64,000 nucleotides of DNA, taken from NCBI GenBank assembly GCA_910575665.1, contig CAJTFB010000011.1, positions 1 to 64,000 of the forward strand. Reading direction: 5' to 3'. The first letter of the stretch is position 1; each line of letters starts with the position of its first letter. The notes below the pieces were generated by a model, which saw only the letters and a list, made by a program, of their open reading frames with translations, searched no databases and was not told the DNA's origin. Positions 1 to 9,177 of this stretch are shown here, in pieces. Position numbers and translations under genes: made by a program. The DNA comes from Eubacteriaceae bacterium (GTDB lineage Bacteria > Bacillota > Clostridia > Lachnospirales > Lachnospiraceae).

Positions 1-68
1 TTCGACAGTCCCAAAAACATAAAACCGACAAAAACCTCTTACATATCTAATTCTTATCAGGAAAGTCT
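1..68 (+). mobile_element. Right end of an IS256-type insertion sequence
   Basis: Bases about 20-68 match the 3' end of the IS256-type copy at 47880-47926. Both read AAAACCGACAAAAA, then a run ending in ATTCTTATCAG, then AAAGTCT. The transposase itself would lie before the window. The following bases turn into the coding tail of a restriction gene, so the element probably interrupted it. The exact element boundary is inferred from where the two copies stop matching. Confidence 0.6.
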
Positions 69-79
69 AAAATCCATAG

Positions 80-436
80 ACACAAGATTTTTTACAGCCT
101 CATCTTTCGACTTTTTTTGTCCAAAGTATTGACATAGGTCCACTTCTTGAAAAGTACATTAAGTTAGCAAAAAATGTTGAACACCCAGAACAGAACGAGG
201 ATTACCCAGAGAGCATCAGAAAGAGCAAAGCTATGCAGGCACTTTATGATTATGTCGGTGGCGATGAAGTGTTAGCTATTAAACTGCATAGGGCTGTTAT
301 GGATAACAAGATGAGTGGATTTCGCGGCGATTCGATTAAAGAAAATCGAATTAAGAGTGCGTTATTTGCCATTCTCAATGATGATGCGGAGGTTGAACGA
401 CTGTTTAAGATTATTGTAAAGCAGGAGGAATATTAA
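80..436 (+). pseudogene. hsdR: C-terminal remnant of type I restriction endonuclease R subunit
   Basis: This open frame lacks the beginning of the gene and reads through residues such as VQSIDIGPLLEKYIKLAK, ALYDYVGGDEVLAIKLH and ERLFKIIVKQ, which resemble the extreme C-terminus of HsdR-type restriction/helicase subunits of type I systems. The ATG at 233 is internal to that reading frame and has no good ribosome site, so it is unlikely to be a true start. A stop at 77-79 and the IS256-type end just upstream suggest that the helicase and nuclease domains were removed by insertion or deletion. The stop at 434-436 is followed 3 bases later by the next gene, as is common for hsdR followed by a YgjP-like gene. 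The fragment cannot be an active restriction enzyme. Family assignment rests on short similarity remembered from the family. Confidence 0.6.
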
Positions 437-439
437 TAG

Positions 440-1159
440 ATGAGTATTGTGATATCGGGCATATCGATTGATATTCAAAAAAAGAATATTAAAAACATGC
501 ATCTTCAGGTAAAACCACCGGATGGACATGTTGTGATCTCAGCACCGTCATCAATGGATGATAAGGCAATCGAAGTGTATGCTCGAACCAATCTCAGCTG
601 GATAAAAAAGCAGATTGAAAAGTTTCAGCAGCAGAATCGAAGTGCAAAGCGTCAGTTTGTTAGTGGTGAAACAATGTATATCTGGGGAAAACAATATTTT
701 TTGTCCTTTGTTCCAAATTCTCAAAAGAATGGCTTTGAGATACAGGGTGATAAAGTAATCCTCTCTATGAGAGAAGAGAGTACGGTTAGGCAAAGGGAGA
801 ATTACGTTCGTGAACAGTATCGCCGTTTGCTTAAGTCTGAGATAGAAAGGCTTCTGCCTAAATGGGAAAGGATAACGGAGCTTCACTGTGATTCATGGCA
901 GACAAAATACATGGTTACACGCTGGGGGACATGCAACACCGATAAAAAGAAACTCTGGTTCAATTTGCAATTGGCTCAAAAGCCACTGGAATGTTTGGAG
1001 TATGTTATTCTTCATGAATTAATTCATTTGCGTGAGCGAACACACAATGCCACGTTTATAGCATATATGGATTTGTATATGAAGAATTGGAGAGCTATTA
1101 AGAAAGAACTTAATGATTCAAGATTGGATTATTATGACACTAGCATGTACCAAGAATAG
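440..1159 (+). CDS. YgjP/DUF45-type zinc metallopeptidase
   Basis: This 239-residue protein carries the metallopeptidase signature HELIHLRERTHN around residues 192-203, where the two histidines and the glutamate of HExxH would bind zinc and activate water, with a further histidine nearby. An upstream WGTCN-type segment and the overall length fit the YgjP-like (M48-related, SprT-like) family. A GGAGG lies 11 bases before the ATG. It follows the hsdR remnant by 3 bases, and such proteases are frequently encoded inside type I restriction operons, so it was probably part of one. Its physiological substrate is not known. The DNA is visibly more AT-rich than the arg genes that follow, which is consistent with accessory DNA. 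Confidence 0.82.
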   Translation: MSIVISGISIDIQKKNIKNMHLQVKPPDGHVVISAPSSMDDKAIEVYARTNLSWIKKQIEKFQQQNRSAKRQFVSGETMYIWGKQYFLSFVPNSQKNGFEIQGDKVILSMREESTVRQRENYVREQYRRLLKSEIERLLPKWERITELHCDSWQTKYMVTRWGTCNTDKKKLWFNLQLAQKPLECLEYVILHELIHLRERTHNATFIAYMDLYMKNWRAIKKELNDSRLDYYDTSMYQE

Positions 1160-1335
1160 TATTTGTGAGATAAAGGAGATGAAACCTAATGAAAGGTTCA
1201 GAATGTAGAATAATAGAAATTGGCTTTAGATGGCAAAATCCCACGCAGAGTGGAGCAAAAAGTTCTATGATGTGATTGTGCCATATCTTAGTATATGAAT
1301 ATTATGTTAGACGTTTGTGAAAGGAGGTACAGCAC

Positions 1336-2685
1336 ATGGTATTCAATTACTTTATAAAATGTCAGGTATGTGGAAGCATAACTAGAGTACGTTTACAGGT
1401 TGGTTGGCAAAAAGAACATCCTATTATCGTAACTTGCGGAAAATGTGGAACCTCCTTATTAGGAAGTATACAAATAGACCAAGATAGACCAGAATTAAAA
1501 TTTGATTTTGATAATGCGGATAATGTTGATGATGAATCAGCGGATTATATGGTCGAATGTTCTGGTGAATTTCCAACGTTAAAACAATGCAAAGCTACAG
1601 AAGCAGAAGGTATAATAATAACACCATTTATACGTGCAATGAATAGTATGAAAGATGATGATTCATACGAAAAGTTTGGTAAGACGGTTTCTCAGCTTAA
1701 ATCAACTGCTGATAAGTGGAAAGATTATAAAAGGATTATTGATCTATTCCAAAATAAAAGCGAGTATTTAGTTCAGGAAATTAAAAAAGAATTCTCTGGA
1801 GAGTATTTTCAATGCCGGGATGAGTCAGAAATATTAAGAGCTGTTCACATGATTGAGGTTCAAGGTTTTTATTCACCGCTTAAAAGAGAAATATTGGATA
1901 ATTTATCTTTTAGTGGGAATATCTTGAGGCTAGATACTACACAGATGAAGAAATTAGTCGATTTTTTGAATTCGCATGATGGATTTCATCTCGATCAATT
2001 ACAGTCAGTTATCTACAAACTGTATGGAGAATTTATAGAAATTTATCGAGAACTTATTCCGGCTCTAGTGATTCAGTATTGCAAGGAAGGTGCAATTGAT
2101 TATGAACTTGAAGGGTCAACGACAAGTACTTTTGATAGTGTAAAGCAGTTCTATTTAGATGTATATGAAGCTTTAGGAACTTTATTGATAATTCCAGTGG
2201 CTCTTAATAATATAAAATATAGGTCTGATATACATCAGATGAATCTGGTTGAAAAGAAAGTATCCTCATTGGATGATTTTATTAGATTAACAAAAGCGTC
2301 GAGATATCATTTTTGTTTAGAAGAAGAATCGTATACTGAATTTTTAAACATTGTTGGAAATGCAAAATTGAGAAATGCTATTGGACATAATGATGTGGAA
2401 TATGATACCGTTGAACAGTTGATTACTTACATACCGGATCCAAAGGACAGAACAAAAAAGAAAACCGAGTATCTTCTTGAATTTGAAAATGAAGCAGTTC
2501 ATATGTTTCAAGGAATTTTAGTGATATCGGAATATTTATATCGATTAAGAGAACTATCACTTATGTACGAAGGAAAAGTCCCAATTATGTTTCAGGAGTC
2601 AATTAAGAAATCAAAGAAAATAGGACGGAATGCTCCATGCCCATGTGGAAGTGGTAAGAAGTATAAGTTCTGTCATGGAAGGTAA
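1336..2685 (+). CDS. Zinc-ribbon and SEC-C motif protein of unknown function
   Basis: The 449-residue product begins with a zinc-ribbon pattern (C9xxC12 and C34xxC37) and ends with a SEC-C motif, PCPCGSGKKYKFCHG, at about residues 435-448, a C-x-C...H-C type zinc site best known from the SecA tail. The middle (about 80-420) is helical and shows no domain I recognise; a stretch around residue 345 (LRNAIGHND) recalls HEPN-like or RNase-like helical proteins, but this is weak. The ATG is preceded by AAAGGAGGT at a good distance. It lies in AT-rich DNA next to restriction-modification remnants, so an accessory or defence role is possible but is inference only. Confidence 0.7.
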   Translation: MVFNYFIKCQVCGSITRVRLQVGWQKEHPIIVTCGKCGTSLLGSIQIDQDRPELKFDFDNADNVDDESADYMVECSGEFPTLKQCKATEAEGIIITPFIRAMNSMKDDDSYEKFGKTVSQLKSTADKWKDYKRIIDLFQNKSEYLVQEIKKEFSGEYFQCRDESEILRAVHMIEVQGFYSPLKREILDNLSFSGNILRLDTTQMKKLVDFLNSHDGFHLDQLQSVIYKLYGEFIEIYRELIPALVIQYCKEGAIDYELEGSTTSTFDSVKQFYLDVYEALGTLLIIPVALNNIKYRSDIHQMNLVEKKVSSLDDFIRLTKASRYHFCLEEESYTEFLNIVGNAKLRNAIGHNDVEYDTVEQLITYIPDPKDRTKKKTEYLLEFENEAVHMFQGILVISEYLYRLRELSLMYEGKVPIMFQESIKKSKKIGRNAPCPCGSGKKYKFCHGR

Positions 2686-2817
2686 AATAATTGATAATTT
2701 ATAATAAATAAGAATCATCCAAAACCTCATGGATAGACAAGGATATGTCAATAGATTCTATCAATCATTTAGAGGAATGGATGCACTTAAATAAATTATT
2801 ATGATTACATGACAACA

Positions 2818-2856
2818 GAGTCCCCAGCTATGGTTTTAAATCATAGCTGGGGACTC
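2818..2856. terminator. Strong hairpin between convergent SEC-C gene and argG
   Basis: GAGTCCCCAGCTATG (2818-2832) is perfectly inverted at 2842-2856 with a 9-base loop. It sits between two convergent genes, so it probably ends transcripts from both sides, although neither side has a long T run. Confidence 0.7.
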
Positions 2857-2886
2857 CCCTTTCAATGTATCATTAACAAATATTTT

Positions 2887-4101
2887 TTACTTCTCCAATT
2901 CCTGCTGCTTCATGGCGCGAACCTTTGTGGAGAGACCGAAGAGATTGATAAAGCCTTCTGCGTCATGGTGATCATAGAGGTCACCGGTGGTAAAGGATGC
3001 GATGCTCTCATTGTACAGAGAATATGGCGAGGTGGTGCCGGCCTTGATGATATTTCCTTTGTAAAGTTTAAACTTCACTTCACCGGTAACGTATTTCTGG
3101 GTGGACTCAATAAATGCCTGTACTGCCTCGCGCAGCGGGCTGAACCATTTTCCCTCATAAACGATCTGAGCCAGTTTATTGCCCATGTCCATCTTCATGG
3201 CATAGGTGTCACGGTCGAGGATCAGCTCCTCTAACTGTTGGTGGGCTTCATAGAGGATCGTTCCACCGGGGGTCTCATACACACCGCGGGATTTCATGCC
3301 GACTACGCGGTTTTCCACGATATCTACAATACCAACGCCGTGTTTGCCGCCCAGACGGTTCAGTTCACGGATAATGTCAGAGACTTTCATTTCTTTGCCG
3401 TTTACCGACTTTGGAACACCCTGCTCAAAAGTCATCGTCACAACCTCTCCCTCATCTGGCGCTTTCTCCGGTGTGGTGCCGAGAACCAGAAGATGGTCAA
3501 AGTCTGGCTTGTTGGAAGGATCTTCCAGTTCCAGACCTTCATGGCTGATATGCCACAGGTTGCGATCGCGGCTGTAGCTGGAATCTGCCGAAAACGGAAG
3601 ATCGATGCCGTGTGCCTTACAGTATTCGATCTCGGACTCACGGGAATCCATAGTCCATTTGTCGCTCCTCCAGGCAGCGATGATCTTCAGGTCAGGAGCC
3701 AGCGCCTTGATACCAAGCTCAAAACGGATCTGATCGTTTCCTTTTCCTGTAGCGCCGTGGCAGATCGCAGAAGCGCCCTCTTTGCGGGCGATCTCTACGA
3801 GACGTTTTGCAATGACCGGACGTGCCATCGAAGTTCCCAAAAGATATTTATTTTCATATACAGCATGTCCCTGTACACAGGGAACAATATACTCGTCACA
3901 GAACTCGTCGGTTACATCTTCTATGTAGAGCTTGGAAGCTCCACAGAATTTAGCGCGTTCTTCTAGTCCGTCCAGTTCCTCTTCCTGTCCACAATCCACA
4001 CAGACACAAACGACTTCATAATCAAAATTCTCCTTCAGCCATGGAATGATCGCTGTGGTATCCAGACCGCCGGAGTAGGCAAGAATAACTTTTTCTTTCA
4101 T
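2887..4101 (-). CDS. argG: Argininosuccinate synthase
   Basis: The 404-residue enzyme joins citrulline and aspartate using ATP to give argininosuccinate, the next-to-last step of arginine synthesis. The N-terminal ATP pyrophosphatase loop AYSGGLDT is at residues 8-15, and the family signature residues GATGKGNDQIRFE and the substrate region SPYSLYNES are present. I chose the ATG at 4101 because an ACGGAGGT ribosome site lies just before it; the frame is open 10 codons further upstream but without a site. It is transcribed away from argCJBD, sharing the 300-base divergent control region. No argH is seen in the window, so argininosuccinate lyase must be encoded elsewhere. Confidence 0.97.
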   Translation of the reverse strand: MKEKVILAYSGGLDTTAIIPWLKENFDYEVVCVCVDCGQEEELDGLEERAKFCGASKLYIEDVTDEFCDEYIVPCVQGHAVYENKYLLGTSMARPVIAKRLVEIARKEGASAICHGATGKGNDQIRFELGIKALAPDLKIIAAWRSDKWTMDSRESEIEYCKAHGIDLPFSADSSYSRDRNLWHISHEGLELEDPSNKPDFDHLLVLGTTPEKAPDEGEVVTMTFEQGVPKSVNGKEMKVSDIIRELNRLGGKHGVGIVDIVENRVVGMKSRGVYETPGGTILYEAHQQLEELILDRDTYAMKMDMGNKLAQIVYEGKWFSPLREAVQAFIESTQKYVTGEVKFKLYKGNIIKAGTTSPYSLYNESIASFTTGDLYDHHDAEGFINLFGLSTKVRAMKQQELEK

Positions 4102-4245
4102 GATAAGACCTCCGTAAAATAATTTAATCACAGCCCAAAGCAGTATCGGGCTTGTTTTCTTTTCTAAATATACAACATAAATGAATAATATGCAAGAGAA
4201 AAAATTATTTTCCGGCGGAAAAGTATCCCTAATAATAATTTATAC

Positions 4246-4274
4246 TTGCGTAATATTTTCCAGAGGTGTATAAT
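4246..4274 (+). promoter_or_regulatory. Promoter of the argCJBD operon
   Basis: TTGCGT (4246-4251) and TATAAT (4269-4274) are separated by 17 bases. Transcription would begin near 4281, directly at the ArgR-like box. Confidence 0.7.
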
Positions 4275-4283
4275 AAGAGTGCT

Positions 4284-4349
4284 TATGAATATATTGCATA
4301 AAAATAAGTTTTATACATAAAAATATTCATTTTGACAAAGTTTATGCAA
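4284..4349 (+). promoter_or_regulatory. Probable ArgR operator region
   Basis: TATGAATATATTGCATA (4284-4300) resembles an ARG box and overlaps the predicted start of transcription. A TTGCATAAA arm (4294-4302) is exactly inverted at 4341-4349 (TTTATGCAA), and ATTCAT lies between. Arginine repressors bind such AT-rich TGAAT/ATTCA half sites in pairs. A GC hairpin follows at 4376-4398 (TCCCAGG/CCTGGGA) in the leader, without a T run. The binding itself is inferred. Confidence 0.5.
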
Positions 4350-4439
4350 AATCAAAGTTGGCTTTGGCACCATCGTCCCAGGGAGATTCGTCCTGGGATG
4401 TGCGGAAGACAGTTCTGAAAAAACAGGAGGATTTAATAA

Positions 4440-5480
4440 ATGATAAAAGCAGGTATTATTGGTTCCACCGGATATGCCGGTCAGGAGCTTGTGAGATTAT
4501 TGTTGCAGCACAAGGAAGCAGAGATCGTATGGTATGGTTCCAAAAGCTATGTGGATGAAAAATTCAGCCGTGTATTTGGCAATATGTTTCAGATCGTAGA
4601 TAATCTGTGCCAGGGGGACGATCTTCATGCCCTTTGCCGGGAGGCAGATGTAATTTTTACGGCGACCCCCCAGGGCTATCTTGCCTCTGTGATTGACGAG
4701 GAAATTCTCAGTCAGTGCAAGGTAATCGACCTAAGTGCGGATTTCCGGATCAAAGATGTGGCAGTATATGAAAAATGGTATGGAATCCAGCATAAAAGCA
4801 GCCAGTTCATCGATGAGGCGGTGTACGGGCTCTGCGAGCTGAACCGGGAGAAGATCAAAGGGGCGCGGCTGGTGGCAAATCCGGGCTGTTATCCCACTTG
4901 TTCCACCCTTGCCATAGCTCCTATGGTGAAGGAAGGGTACATCGATACGAAGACACTGGTGATCGACGCTAAGTCTGGTACTAGCGGTGCCGGGAGAGGG
5001 GCAAAGGTTCCGAATCTTTATTGTGAAGTCAATGAAAATATTAAGGCATATGGTGTGACCAGCCACAGGCACACCCCGGAGATCGAGGAGCAGTTGTCCT
5101 ATGTGGCCGGAGAGCCGGTTATGCTGAATTTTACACCCCATCTGGTTCCGATGAACCGTGGTATTCTGATTACGGCATACGCCAATTTAAAGCCTGGTGT
5201 GACGAAAGAAATGGTCTATGCTGCTTATCAAAAGGCATACAAAGAAGAGTATTTTGTCCGGGTTCTCGAAGAGGGGACCTGCCCAGAGACGAGATGGGTA
5301 GAAGGAAGCAATTTTGTTGATGTGTGCCCCAAGGTGGATGAGCGCACCGGCCGGGTGATTATGATGGGAGCCATGGATAATATTACGAAGGGTGCCGCCG
5401 GGCAGGCAGTTCAGAACATGAACCTACTCTTCGGGCTGGAGGAGACGGAAGGACTTCGCCTGGTTCCGGTATTTCCGTGA
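4440..5480 (+). CDS. argC: N-acetyl-gamma-glutamyl-phosphate reductase
   Basis: This 346-residue protein reduces N-acetylglutamyl phosphate to the semialdehyde with NADPH, the third step of ornithine synthesis. The N-terminal Rossmann motif GSTGYAGQE (residues 8-16) and the catalytic cysteine segment NPGCYPT (about residue 150) are clear. AGGAGG precedes the ATG by seven bases. It is the first gene of argCJBD and is the usual length for the family. Control is probably by the ArgR-like box upstream. Confidence 0.97.
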   Translation: MIKAGIIGSTGYAGQELVRLLLQHKEAEIVWYGSKSYVDEKFSRVFGNMFQIVDNLCQGDDLHALCREADVIFTATPQGYLASVIDEEILSQCKVIDLSADFRIKDVAVYEKWYGIQHKSSQFIDEAVYGLCELNREKIKGARLVANPGCYPTCSTLAIAPMVKEGYIDTKTLVIDAKSGTSGAGRGAKVPNLYCEVNENIKAYGVTSHRHTPEIEEQLSYVAGEPVMLNFTPHLVPMNRGILITAYANLKPGVTKEMVYAAYQKAYKEEYFVRVLEEGTCPETRWVEGSNFVDVCPKVDERTGRVIMMGAMDNITKGAAGQAVQNMNLLFGLEETEGLRLVPVFP

Positions 5481-5533
5481 TGATTCGTGAGAATAAGCCG
5501 GGGCAATGATTGTACTTAGTAACATACATAAAA

Positions 5534-5575
5534 ATGATGTTGGGGCCCAAAGATATTTTGCCCCCAACGAATGAT
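5534..5575. repeat. Palindromic repeat between argC and argJ
   Basis: ATGATGTTGGGGCCCAAA, then GATA, then TTTTGCCCCCAAC forms a hairpin (GTTGGGG 5539-5545 with CCCCAAC 5562-5568). It is clearly related in sequence to the longer palindrome in front of hydF (58341-58386), so it is a dispersed repeat rather than a gene-specific site. Confidence 0.65.
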
Positions 5576-5585
5576 GGAGGAAGAT

Positions 5586-6824
5586 ATGATAAAACAGATG
5601 GATGGGGGCGTGACAGCAGCCCAGGGATTTCAGGCGGCAGGAGCAGCTGCCGGGATAAAATATGAAAATAGAAAGGACATGGCACTGGTGTACACAAAAG
5701 AACCTGCTGTGGCGGCGGGAACGTTTACTACAAATGTAGTAAAGGCGGCTCCTGTGTTGTGGGACAAAGAGCTGATTGAAAAAGGTAAACCGGTTCATGC
5801 TGTCGTGCTGAACAGTGGAATTGCCAATGCCTGTACGGGAGAGGAAGGAGAAGAGAACAATGCCCAAATGGCGGCAGCAGTGGCGGAGGAACTGTCTGTC
5901 TCTGCCCAGGAAGTCCTTACCTGTTCCACCGGCGTCATCGGGATGCAGCTGAAGATGGAGCCGGTAAAGAGAGGCGCTAAATTGTTAAAGGAGGCGCTGG
6001 CAGATACGAGAGAGGCGGCTATGGCAGCAGCAGAGGCGATCATGACTACGGATACCTGTCCGAAGGAATGTGCAGTAGAATTTGAGACAGAGGGAAAGAA
6101 CGTGATCGTCGGCGGCATGTCTAAGGGATCTGGTATGATCCACCCAAATATGGCGACGATGTTAAGTGTGATAACGACGGACGCCTGCATTGGACAGGAT
6201 CTTCTTTTGGAGACTCTCCAGAGCGTGGTGGGGGATACCTTCAATATGATTTCGGTGGACCGGGATACTTCTACCAATGACACCTGTATCGTGCTGGCAA
6301 ATGGAATGTCTGGGATTTCTGAGATCAAAAAAGGGACGGAGGCATATGAAGCATTCCGGGAGGCGCTTCTGCATGTGGCGCGAGAGCTGGCGAAGCAGAT
6401 GGCCGGTGATGGCGAGGGCTGTACGAAGCTTCTGGAAGTAAAGGTGGAAAATGCGGCGACAGTGGAGGCAGCAAAACAGCTCAGCAAGTCTGTTATCACC
6501 TCTAATTTGGTTAAGACCGCCGTCTATGGAAGCGATGCCAACTGGGGAAGAATTCTCTGTGCTTTAGGGTATGCCGGGGTGGAATTTGATCCGGAGACGG
6601 TGGATCTGACCATATGTGCCGAAGGCGAACAGGGCATGGAGTCTATCGTGCTTGTAAAAGACGGAGTGGCGACGGGGTACAGTGAAGAAGAGGCTACCAA
6701 GCTTCTCAGTCAAAGTGAGGTATCGGTGATCTGTGATATGAAGCAGGGAAATGCATCCGCTGTGGCATGGGGATGTGATCTGACCTATGATTACGTGAAA
6801 ATCAATGGGGATTACCGGTCTTAA
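5586..6824 (+). CDS. argJ: Bifunctional ornithine acetyltransferase / N-acetylglutamate synthase
   Basis: ArgJ moves the acetyl group from N-acetylornithine to glutamate and so recycles it; many versions can also use acetyl-CoA. The protein is made as a precursor that cleaves itself before a threonine, and the motif HPNMATML is present with the nucleophile Thr at about residue 191. The conserved CSTGVIG segment is also present. I place the start at the ATG at 5586 (412 residues), five bases after GGAGG; earlier in-frame ATGs at 5571 and 5574 overlap that ribosome site. It lies between argC and argB, and no separate argA was seen here. Confidence 0.95.
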   Translation: MIKQMDGGVTAAQGFQAAGAAAGIKYENRKDMALVYTKEPAVAAGTFTTNVVKAAPVLWDKELIEKGKPVHAVVLNSGIANACTGEEGEENNAQMAAAVAEELSVSAQEVLTCSTGVIGMQLKMEPVKRGAKLLKEALADTREAAMAAAEAIMTTDTCPKECAVEFETEGKNVIVGGMSKGSGMIHPNMATMLSVITTDACIGQDLLLETLQSVVGDTFNMISVDRDTSTNDTCIVLANGMSGISEIKKGTEAYEAFREALLHVARELAKQMAGDGEGCTKLLEVKVENAATVEAAKQLSKSVITSNLVKTAVYGSDANWGRILCALGYAGVEFDPETVDLTICAEGEQGMESIVLVKDGVATGYSEEEATKLLSQSEVSVICDMKQGNASAVAWGCDLTYDYVKINGDYRS

Positions 6825-6856
6825 TAGATAAAAAAACAGAAAGGTTATGGAGAACA

Positions 6857-7759
6857 ATGGAAGAATTTATGCATGAGGTGCTGATCAAAGCGGAGACGCT
6901 GATTGAAGCGCTCCCTTATATCAGGGATTTTAATAATAAAAAAGTAGTGGTAAAATACGGTGGCAGCGCCATGCTGGATGAAAAACTCCAGCAGAGTGTG
7001 ATCAAAGATGTTGCCCTGCTGAAGCTGGTGGGAATGAAGCCGATCATCGTCCATGGCGGCGGAAAGGAGATCAGCAAGTGGGTGAAGCTTATGGGTAAGG
7101 AGCCGGAGTTTGTAGAGGGGCTTCGGGTGACGGATGATGATACCATGGAAGTGGCGGAGATGGTATTAAATAAAGTAAACAAACATCTGGTGCAGATGAT
7201 GGAGAAGCTTGGCGTCCGGGCTGCCGGAATCAGCGGAAAGGATGGCGGCACGATCCACTGCGATAAGAAAATGGTAAATGGCAGGGATATCGGTTATGTA
7301 GGTGATGTAAAAGAAGTAAACTGCGAGCTTATCGATACTCTTCTGGAAAATGATTTTGTACCGATCATCGCCCCCATCGGTCTCGGAGATGATTTTAAGT
7401 CCTATAATATTAACGCCGACGATGCGGCGTGTGCCATCGCTAAATCCATCAAGGCAGAGAAGCTGGCCTTTATGACTGATATAGAAGGGGTGTGCCGGGA
7501 TGCTGGAGATCCCTCTACGCTGATGTCCGTGCTGACACTGGATGAGGCAAATAAGCTGATCGAGGACGGCTTTATCGGCGGCGGCATGCTTCCCAAACTG
7601 CGAAACTGTATCGATGCGGTAGAGGGCGGCGTGAGCCGGGTGCATATCCTTGATGGGCGGAGGGATCACTGCCTTCTTCTTGAATTCTATACGAAAAAAG
7701 GAATTGGTACGGCGATCATCCATAACGAAGAGAATCTGTATGCCCATGAAACAGAGTAG
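6857..7759 (+). CDS. argB: Acetylglutamate kinase
   Basis: The 300-residue amino-acid-kinase-fold protein phosphorylates N-acetylglutamate and is usually the step inhibited by arginine. Visible motifs are KYGGSAM (about residue 34), the HGGGKEI loop near residue 62 and the C-terminal GGMLPKL segment. The gene follows argJ by 32 bases with a weak ribosome site (TATGGAGAAC). A hairpin repeat follows before argD. Length and order are standard for argCJBD operons. Confidence 0.97.
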   Translation: MEEFMHEVLIKAETLIEALPYIRDFNNKKVVVKYGGSAMLDEKLQQSVIKDVALLKLVGMKPIIVHGGGKEISKWVKLMGKEPEFVEGLRVTDDDTMEVAEMVLNKVNKHLVQMMEKLGVRAAGISGKDGGTIHCDKKMVNGRDIGYVGDVKEVNCELIDTLLENDFVPIIAPIGLGDDFKSYNINADDAACAIAKSIKAEKLAFMTDIEGVCRDAGDPSTLMSVLTLDEANKLIEDGFIGGGMLPKLRNCIDAVEGGVSRVHILDGRRDHCLLLEFYTKKGIGTAIIHNEENLYAHETE

Positions 7760-7792
7760 CGCAACGGCGGGTTCAAATTCGCGCCGTTGAGC
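7759..7792. repeat. Hairpin repeat between argB and argD
   Basis: CAACGGCG (7762-7769) pairs with CGCCGTTG (7782-7789). The unit, including the flanking TTGAGCTAAT, recurs with small changes after argD at 9040-9075, so it is a duplicated intergenic element. No T run follows, so it need not end transcription. Confidence 0.6.
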
Positions 7793-7821
7793 TAATATAA
7801 CATAAAGTGAGGTTTGTTGAA

Positions 7822-9012
7822 ATGATGAAAAATAGCATAGATGAGGCGGAAACATATCTGATCCATTCCTACAACCGCTATCCGGTGGAACTGGATCACG
7901 GACAGGGAGTATATCTGTTTGATACGGAGGGAAAGAAATACCTTGATTTCGGCGGCGGTATCGCCGTATGCGCCCTTGGTTACAGCGATGAGGAATTTAA
8001 AGAGGCGCTGAAAGAACAGATTGACAAGGGACTGCATTTTTCCAATTACTTTTATTCAGAGCCATTGAAGAAGGCCGCCCAGGGACTGGCGAAGGCTACG
8101 GGGCTGGATAAAGTATTTATGGCAAACAGCGGAACAGAGGCCAACGAAGGGGCGTTAAAGCTGGCGAGAAAATATGCCCTGATGAGAGGTTACGCGGACC
8201 GGACGGAGATCGTCTCTATGAATAAGGCATTTCATGGAAGAAGTATGGGAGCGTTGTCTGTGACAGGCACCAAGAAGTACCGGAAACCTTTTGAACCGCT
8301 GATCTCTGGTGTTCATTTTGCAGATTACAACGATCTAAAGAGTGTGGAGCAGAGCATATCGGACAAAACATATGCGGTTATCCTGGAGGCAGTCCAGGGT
8401 GAGGGCGGTATTTATCCGGCGGAGGAAGCATTTCTAAAAGGCATCCGCGAGCTCTGCCATAAGCATGATATTATGATGATCTGCGACGAGATCCAGTGTG
8501 GAATGGGACGTACGGGAACGATGTTCGCCTATGAACATTATGGTATAAAGCCGGATATCGTCACGATGGCGAAGGGAATTGGAAATGGCATCACCGTGGG
8601 CGCTATTGCGGCGACGGAAGAGGTGGCAAAAGCGCTGGTGCCGGGAGACCACGGTACGACTTTTGGCGGAAATCCCCTTGCCTGTACTGCCGTCGTCAAA
8701 TCTCTTGAAATATTTGAAGAAAAGAAGATTCTGGAACATGTAAATACCATGGGAAAATATCTTGAGGAAAAACTCTCCGGGCTTGTGGATACATATGCTG
8801 TGGCGAAGGAGACGAGAGGACTAGGGTTGATGCGCGGTCTGGAGTGCGATGCGCCAGTGGGAGAACTCTGCAGCAAAGCGCTGGAAAAGGGATTGATCCT
8901 GATGAGCGCCGGAACCAATGTGATCCGTTTTGTCCCTCCACTGGTGGTAGAGACATGTCACATAGATGAGATGACAGATATCCTCGAACAGATCCTTTCA
9001 GAATATCAGTAG
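7822..9012 (+). CDS. argD: Acetylornithine aminotransferase
   Basis: This PLP-dependent class III aminotransferase converts N-acetylglutamate semialdehyde to N-acetylornithine, with glutamate as amino donor. The PLP phosphate loop (SGTEANE, about residue 102), the aspartate in ICDEIQ and the Schiff-base lysine in TMAKGIGNG are visible. The start at 7822 (396 residues) uses GTGAGG as its ribosome site; reading from the upstream GTG at 7807 would place the start inside that site. It is the last gene of argCJBD; argF (ornithine carbamoyltransferase) is absent from this window. Confidence 0.95.
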   Translation: MMKNSIDEAETYLIHSYNRYPVELDHGQGVYLFDTEGKKYLDFGGGIAVCALGYSDEEFKEALKEQIDKGLHFSNYFYSEPLKKAAQGLAKATGLDKVFMANSGTEANEGALKLARKYALMRGYADRTEIVSMNKAFHGRSMGALSVTGTKKYRKPFEPLISGVHFADYNDLKSVEQSISDKTYAVILEAVQGEGGIYPAEEAFLKGIRELCHKHDIMMICDEIQCGMGRTGTMFAYEHYGIKPDIVTMAKGIGNGITVGAIAATEEVAKALVPGDHGTTFGGNPLACTAVVKSLEIFEEKKILEHVNTMGKYLEEKLSGLVDTYAVAKETRGLGLMRGLECDAPVGELCSKALEKGLILMSAGTNVIRFVPPLVVETCHIDEMTDILEQILSEYQ

Positions 9013-9023
9013 TTTGGGTTATG

Positions 9024-9090
9024 CAAGGCCCGCGCAGTTAGTTCAATGGCGCCAATTTGTGCCGTTGAGTTAATTTGCCGGGCTTTTTTC
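9024..9090 (+). terminator. Terminator of the arg operon
   Basis: GCCCG (9028-9032) pairs with CGGGC (9079-9083) followed by seven T. The stem encloses a second copy of the argB-argD hairpin repeat (CAATGGC 9044-9050 with GCCGTTG 9061-9067). Confidence 0.75.
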
Positions 9091-9177
9091 TTTTCTCTGA
9101 AACTTTTTAATCTCTTTGGAGCGTCTAACAGATAGAAACAACACAGGGAGCTGACGATCATATTTGATAAATATAAC

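Noticed and set aside
3238-3966. Long open frame antisense to argG
   Set aside because: It overlaps a clear essential gene, has no recognisable product and follows from codon bias in the opposite strand.
4351-4439. T-box riboswitch in the argC leader
   Set aside because: GGCACC and CGTCC fragments are suggestive, but the leader from 4281 is too short for stem I and the ACCGCG box is not present.
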